From Bacteroidales bacterium (lineage in GTDB: Bacteria; Bacteroidota; Bacteroidia; Bacteroidales; UBA932), in contig JALCMP010000001.1 of NCBI GenBank assembly GCA_022648545.1, positions 1 to 64,000 of the forward strand: a stretch of 64,000 bases of DNA, written 5' to 3'. Each line of letters starts with the position of its first letter. Within the stretch, counting starts at the first letter, position 1. Made by a program: the position numbers and the translations under genes. This document shows positions 1 through 8,119 of this stretch, piece by piece. Under the pieces are notes generated by a model. It ran no database searches, had not been told where the DNA came from, and saw nothing but the letters and a program-made list of their open reading frames with translations.

Positions 1-2
1 AC

Positions 3-2903
3 AAGGGCGATTATTCCCTGAGTGAAGTCGCTCCGAACGCCGTACTCGTTTTTTCATTTATGGGAATGGAAACAAAAAGGGTAGAGGTCAACAACCGCTC
101 CAGAATAAATGTTGTTTTGCAGGATGATTCGCAATTACTTGATGCCGCTGTAGTAATAGGATACGGAACATCAAGAAAAAGCGACCTTACCGGATCCGTA
201 GCATCCATAAGTGCAAAAAAACTAAATGACACCCCTTCGCATTCTATAGACGGACTTCTCCAGGGACGCGTTGCAGGTGTTCAAGTAATAAATGACTCAC
301 AGGATCCCGGAGCAAGTTCCGTCATAAGAATAAGAGGAAATTCATCATTAAATGCTTCTAATTCACCTCTCGTAGTAGTTGACGGTTTTCCTCTGGGCGA
401 AGCCGGGGATATAAAGCAGATTAATCCGCAGGACATAGTTTCAATGGAAGTATTAAAAGATGCGTCATCAGCTGCAATCTATGGATCGAGAGGTGCCAAC
501 GGTGTAATATTAATAACCACAAGGAAGGCCGGAGAGAACATAAATCATATAACCGTACGGCAGCAAACCACCATGTCATCCTTTACCTCGGATCTCGATC
601 TCTGGAGAGATCCGGTTCTTATGGCCATACTTTCCAACGAATCATATTTAAACGGAGGCCTTACACCTCTATATACCGGGACGGCTTCTGCCTCGGGCAT
701 ATATTATCCTTCAGTAGAGGAACTTCAGACCACATGGAACAAGTTCACGAATTGGGACGACATAGTCTTCCGCAATCACCCCGTTTCAAACAATACTACA
801 CTGCAAATATCCAGCGGAAACAAAAGGACACAATTCATTGCCGGCGCCAATTATTACACCGATAACGGCATGTATAAAGAATCCGCTTACAAGAAGGCAG
901 GTGCTAATTTTTCCGTTTCGCACAATATTTTCGACAATCTCACTATTAAGATGAGCGCCAATTATATACATAGTAAAAAGACTTATGACCTGGGAACATC
1001 ATACGGAAGAAATCCGATTTTCCCGGTTTATAATGAAGATGGCAGCTTTTTCCAGTACAGCGCTTCGGACTATTACAATCCGGTTGCGATAAGAAACACT
1101 TCATACAATAACGGAAAAAGCGATGATTTCCTCGGATATGCGTACGCCGAATGGAAAATACTTCCCGAACTCACCCTCAAAGGTCAACTGGACTACAAAC
1201 ATGGTGAAAGTATTTCCGATGCCTACTATGCAAAAAAATACACTGAAAGCGGAACTTTCAACAACGGATACGGGTATATTTCAAACTGGAAAGACGATAA
1301 GATAGTTGCAGAAACATATGCCACATATGATAAGCTATTTGCGAAAAAACATCATCTCAAAGCCATGCTCGGATATTCCTACGAACATTATCAGACAAGA
1401 AGCTCCATGCTGGGAGCCGTGGATTTCGTAAACGAGACTCTCGGGAACGAGAACCTCGAAGCCGGAAATCCGGAATCATACAGAATAAGCAACAGCCTTA
1501 CGAGGACGGAACTTGTTTCAGGAATGGCAAGACTAAACTATATTTACAACGACAAATATCTGGCAACTTTCACCGCCCGTCTCGACGGATCTTCAAAATT
1601 CGGAAAAGATAATAAATACGCATTCTTCCCTTCCGGAGCATTAAGTTGGAAAATGCAAAACGAAGACTTCATAAAAAAGCTCAATATTTTCGACATCCTT
1701 AAACTCAGGGTAAGTTACGGCTTCTCGGGGAATCAGGGAATCAGCGCATATCAGACCCTTAGCAGATACGGTCAGCATAAATATTACAATATGGGATCAT
1801 GGGTTACCGCAATAGGACCGGGATATCAGTCGGGTTATACCGGAGACGACTACAGATATGCTCTCTGGGCAGGAATAGCCAATTCTTCGTTAAAATGGGA
1901 AACTACCGGACAATTTGATATCGGTCTGGAAACGGCATTTTTCAAACGCAGGCTAAATATTACTTTCGATTATTACGACAAACAAACAAAAGATTTGCTT
2001 CGTCAATGTAATATAGCTCCTTCTTCAGGCTACGACCAAATGTGGGTAAACGACGGTAAAATACAAAACAGAGGCATAGAACTCACCATAGACGGAACCA
2101 TATACCGCAACAACGACTGGAATATCTCCGGAACTCTGGTGTACTCACGCAACCGCAACAAGGTAAAAAGTCTCGGCAATACAATAAAGGCAGGACTCAA
2201 GACAGATCCTAATACCGGAATGCAATACGAGTATTACGGAGCTTCCCTCGGACAATTCAGAGGATATCCCAACCTGCTCGCGGTAGGAAAACCGATGTAT
2301 GTATTTTATGGATATAAGGTAAAAGGCATAGTGCAGACATACGCTGAAGGATTGAGCAACGGACTTGTGGGCTCCGATGCATATCCCGGCGAATTCAACT
2401 ACATAGATACGGATGAAAGCGGCACCGTAGATGAAAACGACCGTACGATAATAGGAGACCCTAATCCGGACTTCTGCGCTTCTCTGGCTCTCAACATAAC
2501 CTGGAAGAATATGGATTTCGGAGTCTTTTTTAACGGAGTATTCGGCAACGACGTACTGGACTGCACTAAATTCACAAAACCAAGCGCCCTTCCCAAACGC
2601 TGGACCGAAGATAATCCAACCAACAATTATCCGAGGCTAAACACAACCAGACAGACGAAACTTTCCGACTGGTGGATAGAAGACGGATCCTTTGTAAGAA
2701 TACAAAATATCACGTTCGGATATACCGTCCCTGTTTTTAAAACTACTACGGGGCACAGATGCAGGATATACCTAAGTGCCGACAATCTTTACACTTTTAC
2801 GAAATTCGACGGATACGACCCGGAAGTCAGCCAGAAAGGGATTTATTCCGGAGGATACCCCAGATTGCGCAAATGGACATTAGGAATAGATTTCACCTTT
2901 TAA
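3..2903 (+). CDS. SusC/RagA-type TonB-linked outer membrane transporter (5' partial)
   Basis: Outer-membrane porin partner of a SusCD pair, importing oligosaccharides with TonB energy. The reading frame is open from base 3 to the TAA at 2903, and the residues before the first in-window ATG (base 60) continue a carboxypeptidase-regulatory-like repeat (YSLSEVAPNAVLVFSFMGME), so the true start lies outside the window and the ATG at 60 is not the start. A TonB-box-like stretch (AAVVIGYGT) leads into the plug (DLTGSVASIS, LLQGRVAGVQV, IRIRGNSS, VVVDGFPLG, VLKDASSAAIYGSRGANGVI), then about 750 residues of beta-barrel ending in an aromatic residue (GIDFTF). susD follows after 12 bp. With GH26 and GH2 downstream, the likely ligand is beta-manno-oligosaccharide. 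The family call is firm; the substrate is inferred from neighbours. Confidence 0.95.
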   Translation, partial: KGDYSLSEVAPNAVLVFSFMGMETKRVEVNNRSRINVVLQDDSQLLDAAVVIGYGTSRKSDLTGSVASISAKKLNDTPSHSIDGLLQGRVAGVQVINDSQDPGASSVIRIRGNSSLNASNSPLVVVDGFPLGEAGDIKQINPQDIVSMEVLKDASSAAIYGSRGANGVILITTRKAGENINHITVRQQTTMSSFTSDLDLWRDPVLMAILSNESYLNGGLTPLYTGTASASGIYYPSVEELQTTWNKFTNWDDIVFRNHPVSNNTTLQISSGNKRTQFIAGANYYTDNGMYKESAYKKAGANFSVSHNIFDNLTIKMSANYIHSKKTYDLGTSYGRNPIFPVYNEDGSFFQYSASDYYNPVAIRNTSYNNGKSDDFLGYAYAEWKILPELTLKGQLDYKHGESISDAYYAKKYTESGTFNNGYGYISNWKDDKIVAETYATYDKLFAKKHHLKAMLGYSYEHYQTRSSMLGAVDFVNETLGNENLEAGNPESYRISNSLTRTELVSGMARLNYIYNDKYLATFTARLDGSSKFGKDNKYAFFPSGALSWKMQNEDFIKKLNIFDILKLRVSYGFSGNQGISAYQTLSRYGQHKYYNMGSWVTAIGPGYQSGYTGDDYRYALWAGIANSSLKWETTGQFDIGLETAFFKRRLNITFDYYDKQTKDLLRQCNIAPSSGYDQMWVNDGKIQNRGIELTIDGTIYRNNDWNISGTLVYSRNRNKVKSLGNTIKAGLKTDPNTGMQYEYYGASLGQFRGYPNLLAVGKPMYVFYGYKVKGIVQTYAEGLSNGLVGSDAYPGEFNYIDTDESGTVDENDRTIIGDPNPDFCASLALNITWKNMDFGVFFNGVFGNDVLDCTKFTKPSALPKRWTEDNPTNNYPRLNTTRQTKLSDWWIEDGSFVRIQNITFGYTVPVFKTTTGHRCRIYLSADNLYTFTKFDGYDPEVSQKGIYSGGYPRLRKWTLGIDFTF

Positions 2904-2915
2904 AAATATATAACC

Positions 2916-4436
2916 ATGAAAAAGATATCTATCATAATATCGTCAACGATCATACTTCTCGGACTTGCCTCCTGCAGTCTCAACGAAGATCCATACGGAT
3001 TTTACTCGGAAAATAACTTTTACATTACTGCAGCCGATGCAGAATCGGCGGTAAACTACATATACGATGCAATGAATTATATAGAATTCTCCCGCGACAT
3101 CGTATTTCTCGGCGATATGAATACAGATGAAATGGATCCGAAAAGCGACTGCGGGGCCGACACCCAGACGATCGACAACTGGGACATGACAAATTACAAG
3201 ACCAATGTACGTCTCGGCAATCTTTTCAAATATGCATACATAATAATAAACCGCGCCAATTCGGTAATTGCAAATGTACCGGGCATGAATATCGAAGAGA
3301 GCCTCAAAAACAGATATACCGGAGAAGGGTACTTTATGAGAGCATACGCATATTACTTTCTTGCAACGAATTTCGGAAAAGTTCCCATACACAAAACACC
3401 TGTAACTACAGCAGAAGAGACTTCTGTTCCGGCTGCATCTTCACTTGATGAAATGTGGAATTTCATAATATCCGATTTTGCCGCCGCCGCCGACTTACTT
3501 CCTTATTACAAAACGCCGGAAGCAGGACGCGCCGATAAGGTGGCCGCATACGGATTCCTTGCAAAATCATATCTTTACATAGCCTCTGCAAAAGACCACG
3601 GAGTACCTCAATACAGGGAAATGAATTTTAATGTAGATGATTATTACTCAAAAGCCGCAGAAGCTGCCGCAATGGTTGTAGACAATCCGGAACAAACGGT
3701 TTTCGGGTTTTCAAGTTCGCTAACTTCCATATATGACGTAAACAAACCCGACGGTCCCGAACACATTTTCATCATGTCCATGGACAGAACCGGAGAAGGT
3801 GAAGGACAGTTCTCTAAAATAGACAAAATGTATATCCCTTATATTTCGGGCTCAACCGTATATATAAAAAATCAGGAAACGGGAAGGATGAACCCTAATC
3901 ACGACGGATGGGGGGAATACAGGACCAATATAAACTTTTACAACAGTTACTCATCAACGGACAGAAGGAAGACATGGCTGATAGCCGACAAGGCATACGA
4001 TGCATCCGGTAACGTAATAGCCGACTACTCTCAGGGAACACTATCCTATCCTTTCTGTATAAAATACACCGATCCCTCATTTTCCGGAGACAAAACCTCT
4101 ACACGCCCCTACCTTCTTAGGTACTCCGATATAGCGCTGGTCTATGCCGAAGCCGAAGGCCCTTCCGGCAAATCATACGAACTGGTAAATTACATAAGAA
4201 ACCGCGCCGGACTGGGAGACCTCGATCCAACACTGGACAAAGAAGCATTCCGCCGGGCGATATTAAACGAAAGGACTTATGAACTGGCGTTCGAAGGAAA
4301 CCATTGCTATGACCTAAGAAGATGGAATAAGATGCAGGACATAACGGCTGCAAAAGCCAGAGGGTTGACTTCTGAAGATATGGTATTCTACCCTATTCCT
4401 TCTATAGAGACCGATTTAAATAATTCCATAAATTAA
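2916..4436 (+). CDS. SusD/RagB family glycan-binding outer membrane lipoprotein
   Basis: Surface lipoprotein that caps the SusC barrel and delivers glycan to it. The N-terminus is a lipoprotein signal peptide with the lipobox Cys in LGLASCS, followed by the usual early SusD motifs (YFMRAYAYYFLATNFGKVP) and TPR-like helices. The C-terminal SusD signature is present (LRYSDIALVYAEAEG, NERTYELAFEGNHCYDLRRW, and VFYPIPSIE near the end). Length 506 aa is normal. It lies 12 bp after susC and 5 bp before the next lipoprotein, so it is in the same operon. Substrate (mannan) is inferred only from the downstream enzymes. Confidence 0.95.
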   Translation: MKKISIIISSTIILLGLASCSLNEDPYGFYSENNFYITAADAESAVNYIYDAMNYIEFSRDIVFLGDMNTDEMDPKSDCGADTQTIDNWDMTNYKTNVRLGNLFKYAYIIINRANSVIANVPGMNIEESLKNRYTGEGYFMRAYAYYFLATNFGKVPIHKTPVTTAEETSVPAASSLDEMWNFIISDFAAAADLLPYYKTPEAGRADKVAAYGFLAKSYLYIASAKDHGVPQYREMNFNVDDYYSKAAEAAAMVVDNPEQTVFGFSSSLTSIYDVNKPDGPEHIFIMSMDRTGEGEGQFSKIDKMYIPYISGSTVYIKNQETGRMNPNHDGWGEYRTNINFYNSYSSTDRRKTWLIADKAYDASGNVIADYSQGTLSYPFCIKYTDPSFSGDKTSTRPYLLRYSDIALVYAEAEGPSGKSYELVNYIRNRAGLGDLDPTLDKEAFRRAILNERTYELAFEGNHCYDLRRWNKMQDITAAKARGLTSEDMVFYPIPSIETDLNNSIN

Positions 4437-4441
4437 AAGCA

Positions 4442-5392
4442 ATGAAAAATATAAAATATATAACATGTCTGATGCTTGCCATATCACTTTTCTCATGCAA
4501 AAGAGATCCGTGGTCGGATATAGCGGACGGAAGCTGGAATCATCAGCGCACGATTCTCGGCATATCCTTCGAAGGACAGGCCGGAACGCCGGAAATAACC
4601 AATACGGATGCATCTACGGGAACGATAGACGTTTCAATAGCCACCGATCTGGTAGCCGATCTCTCCAAGGTAAAGATCAATTCGCTCCAGTTATCATACA
4701 ACGCCGCTTCGTCGGTAACCACGGGACAGACGCTCGATTTTTCTTCCGGGAATGCACAAATAACCGTAACATCAGAGAACAACGACGCAAGGACATACAC
4801 CATTAATATGAGCGAATTCAATGAAGATCTGACGGGAATTTACGATATTTCGGCTTTATATATTTACGGAGGCACTGGACCGGAATACGGAGGAGCTGCA
4901 TTAGTGGCCCCAGAATTAAAATCATGGTGCTGGAACACTGCCGGAGAAGGGCCGGAAGCCGAAAAAGACAACACGCTTACCTTTACCCTCTCTTCTATTC
5001 TGGACAACGGAAACACAACCGGAACATGTGTAAATGATGCAGGGAACGACGGAAAATACTGGGACTGCATATTTGCAGCAAAAATGAACAGGGCGGGGAC
5101 CGGGGACCTTGACCTAAGCGGATTCTATAGAAAAATACCAAAAGGAACGAGTACATGGATAAGGAATTACAACGACGGATCCATAACCTTCACTTCGGAG
5201 GACGGAACGGTAACGACATCCTCGATGCTCGAACCAGGAACATATACTATAGGGAGCAAGACCCTAAAGCTCACTTCGAGATGCTTTAATTTCATTCTGC
5301 ACGGAGCCGACGACTGGGCTAATATTTACTCCGATTATGACGTTTTTGCGAAAAATCCGAGAAATTTCCTTATAGTAATAAATAAAAGATAA
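4442..5392 (+). CDS. PUL surface lipoprotein, SusE-position glycan-binding candidate
   Basis: A 316-aa predicted lipoprotein (signal peptide ending LAISLFSC, Cys at residue 19). Residues about 35-120 (ILGISFEGQAGTPEIT, then a VTSENNDARTYTINM end) resemble the beta-sandwich DUF5018-like repeats common in SusE-position proteins. The C-terminal part is rich in Trp, Tyr and Gly (LKSWCWNTAGEG, YWDCIF, TWIRNYNDGS), as expected for a carbohydrate-binding face. It lies directly after susD and before the glycosidases, the usual place for a surface glycan-binding protein. I did not recognise a named carbohydrate-binding module, so the binding role is inferred from position and composition. Confidence 0.7.
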   Translation: MKNIKYITCLMLAISLFSCKRDPWSDIADGSWNHQRTILGISFEGQAGTPEITNTDASTGTIDVSIATDLVADLSKVKINSLQLSYNAASSVTTGQTLDFSSGNAQITVTSENNDARTYTINMSEFNEDLTGIYDISALYIYGGTGPEYGGAALVAPELKSWCWNTAGEGPEAEKDNTLTFTLSSILDNGNTTGTCVNDAGNDGKYWDCIFAAKMNRAGTGDLDLSGFYRKIPKGTSTWIRNYNDGSITFTSEDGTVTTSSMLEPGTYTIGSKTLKLTSRCFNFILHGADDWANIYSDYDVFAKNPRNFLIVINKR

Positions 5393-5411
5393 AAACTGAT
5401 CCTGCTCTATT

Positions 5412-6935
5412 ATGATCCGGAACATTACATTAAAACTGGCTGCTTTTGCATTAATTCTTTCTGCTGCTCACGGATGCACAGGAGGGGTTAATGCAGAGGC
5501 CGTCATTACAAAAGAAGCCATAAGCAAAAATTACACGGGAACCGGAATAGAATGGGACCCTTACGATGAAGCCGAGGCATGGGGAGCCGATATTTCCGAT
5601 GCTGACTGGGCCAAACTTTACGAAAGGCTGGATTTCATGAAGCCCGGATATATCAGATGTATGATAAATTCCGGATGGAAATATTACGATAAAAAGACGG
5701 GGGTCTATGACAAGACCAAGAACATCCGGAACCTGAGGAGGTTATTGGATTACTGCACAAAAAATAATATAACGGTCATATTCGGAGAATACAATCCTCC
5801 TTCGCCGGATATGAAAGATTCGCAAAAATGGGTGGAAATGTCCGTAGATTATCTCAACTATTTGGTAAACGTTCTGGGATTCCGCTGCATAAAATACTTT
5901 GTAATTTTCAACGAACCCGACGGATACTGGTCTTCGGTAAACGGAGATTTCTCACTTTGGATGTCCATGCTAAGAAAGTTCGACGAGCAAATGTCAAGAT
6001 ATCCCGGACTGTCCGGCAGGATAAGATTTGCCGCCCCCGACGCAGTTATGGGATACAAGAACCCGGAATCCCCTTTCAACACCGCCGGATGGATTAAAAA
6101 CACATCCGAACTTGCGGACTCATTAACGGGTATATATGATATACATTCCTACCCCGGACAATACGAAGTAAGATACGGGGATTTTGAGAAAAATCTCGTT
6201 TCGCTCAGGAAACAAGTCCCTGCCGGAAAGAAGATACTATTAGGCGAAGCCGGATACAAATATTACAAGCCGGAAGACTCCCTGCTTGCCTTAAAATCGA
6301 CGGAACTTATCGCCGGACACAAACTCACACTTGGAAGCGACTGCAATCTATTCGTTTACGATTATTTCTACGGAATAGACATGGCGCTCATGGCCATGAA
6401 GGTTATGAACGCCGGATACTCTGGCATAGCCGCCTGGATGCTCGATGATGCCATGCACGGAAACGGAGATTCGGGAAGAACCGGAGATCTTAAGATATGG
6501 GGCATGTGGAACATCCTTGGCGAGGAAGTATTCGGAATGCCCAAAGAAGAAGAAATTCGCCCATGGTTTTATACCTGGTCGCTCATGTGCAGATATTTTC
6601 CGGAAGGAAGCGACATTCTTAAGACTAAAACAAATAAATTCCCCCGCACCTGCTATATATCTGCAGGTATAAAGGACGGACATTATACGGCAGCAGCCGT
6701 AAATTTTGGGGAAAAAGATATTTTGGTCTCGCTCGAATTTCCCAAAGCCCTTTCGAATGCATCCCTGTTCTTATACTCCCGCAACAAAATGGAAAAAGAC
6801 AAAAACGAATTCCCAGTTCCGATAAAAAGAGATATGAACGGAAATTCCTTCAGAATAAATATTCCGGCAAACGGTTTCATACTAATAACGGAACTTCCAT
6901 ATTTAAGATCAAATAAAAAATCAAACGAATCATGA
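5412..6935 (+). CDS. Clan GH-A (beta/alpha)8 glycoside hydrolase lipoprotein, family uncertain
   Basis: Predicted surface or periplasmic retaining glycosidase. The lipoprotein signal has Cys22 (LSAAHGC). The rest reads as a TIM barrel of clan GH-A: the acid/base is Glu168 in IFNEPDG, the nucleophile Glu279 in LLGEAGYKYY, and DIHSYPG (His245) lies between them as in GH5- and GH39-like enzymes. A C-terminal beta-rich tail (about residues 410-507) resembles the small sandwich domain seen in GH30/GH39-type enzymes. The stop overlaps the start of the GH26 gene (ATGA), suggesting coupled translation and a common substrate. I cannot place it in a CAZy family by eye; GH5, GH39 or an unclassified GH-A family are all possible. 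A mannan-related role is inferred from the operon. Confidence 0.75.
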   Translation: MIRNITLKLAAFALILSAAHGCTGGVNAEAVITKEAISKNYTGTGIEWDPYDEAEAWGADISDADWAKLYERLDFMKPGYIRCMINSGWKYYDKKTGVYDKTKNIRNLRRLLDYCTKNNITVIFGEYNPPSPDMKDSQKWVEMSVDYLNYLVNVLGFRCIKYFVIFNEPDGYWSSVNGDFSLWMSMLRKFDEQMSRYPGLSGRIRFAAPDAVMGYKNPESPFNTAGWIKNTSELADSLTGIYDIHSYPGQYEVRYGDFEKNLVSLRKQVPAGKKILLGEAGYKYYKPEDSLLALKSTELIAGHKLTLGSDCNLFVYDYFYGIDMALMAMKVMNAGYSGIAAWMLDDAMHGNGDSGRTGDLKIWGMWNILGEEVFGMPKEEEIRPWFYTWSLMCRYFPEGSDILKTKTNKFPRTCYISAGIKDGHYTAAAVNFGEKDILVSLEFPKALSNASLFLYSRNKMEKDKNEFPVPIKRDMNGNSFRINIPANGFILITELPYLRSNKKSNES

Positions 6936-8119
6936 AAAACGGATATAAGAAAATACTCAAAGCATTATACATTATAACAGCAATACCTTTCATCTTTTCA
7001 TGCTCCGGCAAGGAAGACAGACCGAACCCGAATCCGAACGGAGGAGACGGATCGGGCACTACATTATCGATAGTAAACAAGAACGCTACCAACGAAACTA
7101 AAAATCTCCTCGCCAACCTGTGGGCCATACAGGAAAAGGGGACCATGTTCGGACATCAGGCCGATCTTATGTACGGACGTACATGGATTAATGAAGACGG
7201 ACGCTCTGACACTAAAGATGTATGCGGAGACTATCCGGCAGTGTTCGCCTTTGACATTGCAAGAGTGATGGACGGATATTCCCTCGATTACGACCAAATA
7301 ACGGCCGGCGTCCTAAAAAAATGCATGGTAGAAGCATATGACAGAGGCATGGTACTTATGGCCTGCGCACATCTCCATAATCCCCTTACCGGAGGCACGG
7401 CATGGGACGATTCCAGTAATGAGGTAGCAAAGGAAATACTTACGGAAGGAAGCGCTACGCAAATAAAATTCGAAGGCTGGCTGGATAATCTCGCCGACTT
7501 CATGAAAGAGCTAAAAGGATCCGACGGAAAGCTCATTCCTGTTATTTTCCGCCCGTTCCACGAACATACCCAAAGTTATTCATGGTCGTGGTGGGGATAT
7601 ACATGCACTACGGAAGCAGAATTCATAGGGCTATGGAGATTTACGGTAAATTATCTGATAAAAACCAAATCGGTAAACAATTTGCTTTTCGCAATTTCAC
7701 CACAGGATTCGGATATACTGTGCCGCTGGCCGGGAGACGATTACGTGGATTTCATAGGCGCGGATTGCTATCAGGGTACTGATATAACTGCTTTCGTATC
7801 GCATCTTAAAACGCTCCAGTCTATTTCACAGGAGAAAAAGAAGCCTTGCGGAGTTACCGAAACAGGCATCCAGGGATTCCGGATATCCGATTACTGGACA
7901 AGATACATACTTGCGCCTTTAACCGGAAGGAAAATAAGCATGATCATAACATGGCGTAATGCATACGATCCCCTGCAACATGGAGACGAATATTTTTCAG
8001 TCTACAAAGGGCACATTTCACAGGCGGACTTCGTTAAATATTATAACAGCGATATTTCTTATTTTTGCAATGATCTGCCCAATATGTACGCTCCCATATC
8101 GGAAATAGCCGTAGAATAA
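6932..8119 (+). CDS. GH26 beta-mannanase (mannan endo-1,4-beta-mannosidase) lipoprotein
   Basis: Hydrolyses internal beta-1,4-mannosidic bonds in mannan, glucomannan or galactomannan. The N-terminus is a lipoprotein signal (FIFSC, Cys24) followed by a short Pro/Asn/Gly-rich linker. GH26 signatures run in order: KGTMFGHQADLMYGRTW, the HLHNPLTGGTAWDD stretch, acid/base Glu211 in FRPFHEHTQSYSWSWWG, and nucleophile Glu310 in GVTETGIQG. The 395-aa length fits a single catalytic domain with no binding module. It overlaps the upstream GH-A gene by 4 nt and the downstream GH2 start by 1 nt (TAATG), so the three enzymes are tightly coupled. Endo versus mannobiose-releasing exo action cannot be told from sequence alone. 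Confidence 0.93.
   Translation: MKNGYKKILKALYIITAIPFIFSCSGKEDRPNPNPNGGDGSGTTLSIVNKNATNETKNLLANLWAIQEKGTMFGHQADLMYGRTWINEDGRSDTKDVCGDYPAVFAFDIARVMDGYSLDYDQITAGVLKKCMVEAYDRGMVLMACAHLHNPLTGGTAWDDSSNEVAKEILTEGSATQIKFEGWLDNLADFMKELKGSDGKLIPVIFRPFHEHTQSYSWSWWGYTCTTEAEFIGLWRFTVNYLIKTKSVNNLLFAISPQDSDILCRWPGDDYVDFIGADCYQGTDITAFVSHLKTLQSISQEKKKPCGVTETGIQGFRISDYWTRYILAPLTGRKISMIITWRNAYDPLQHGDEYFSVYKGHISQADFVKYYNSDISYFCNDLPNMYAPISEIAVE

Noticed and set aside
2943-3392. 149-aa minus-strand ORF opposite the first susD
   Set aside because: Shadow of a strongly supported SusD gene; composition (Cys, Val, Tyr-rich) is typical of antisense frames here.
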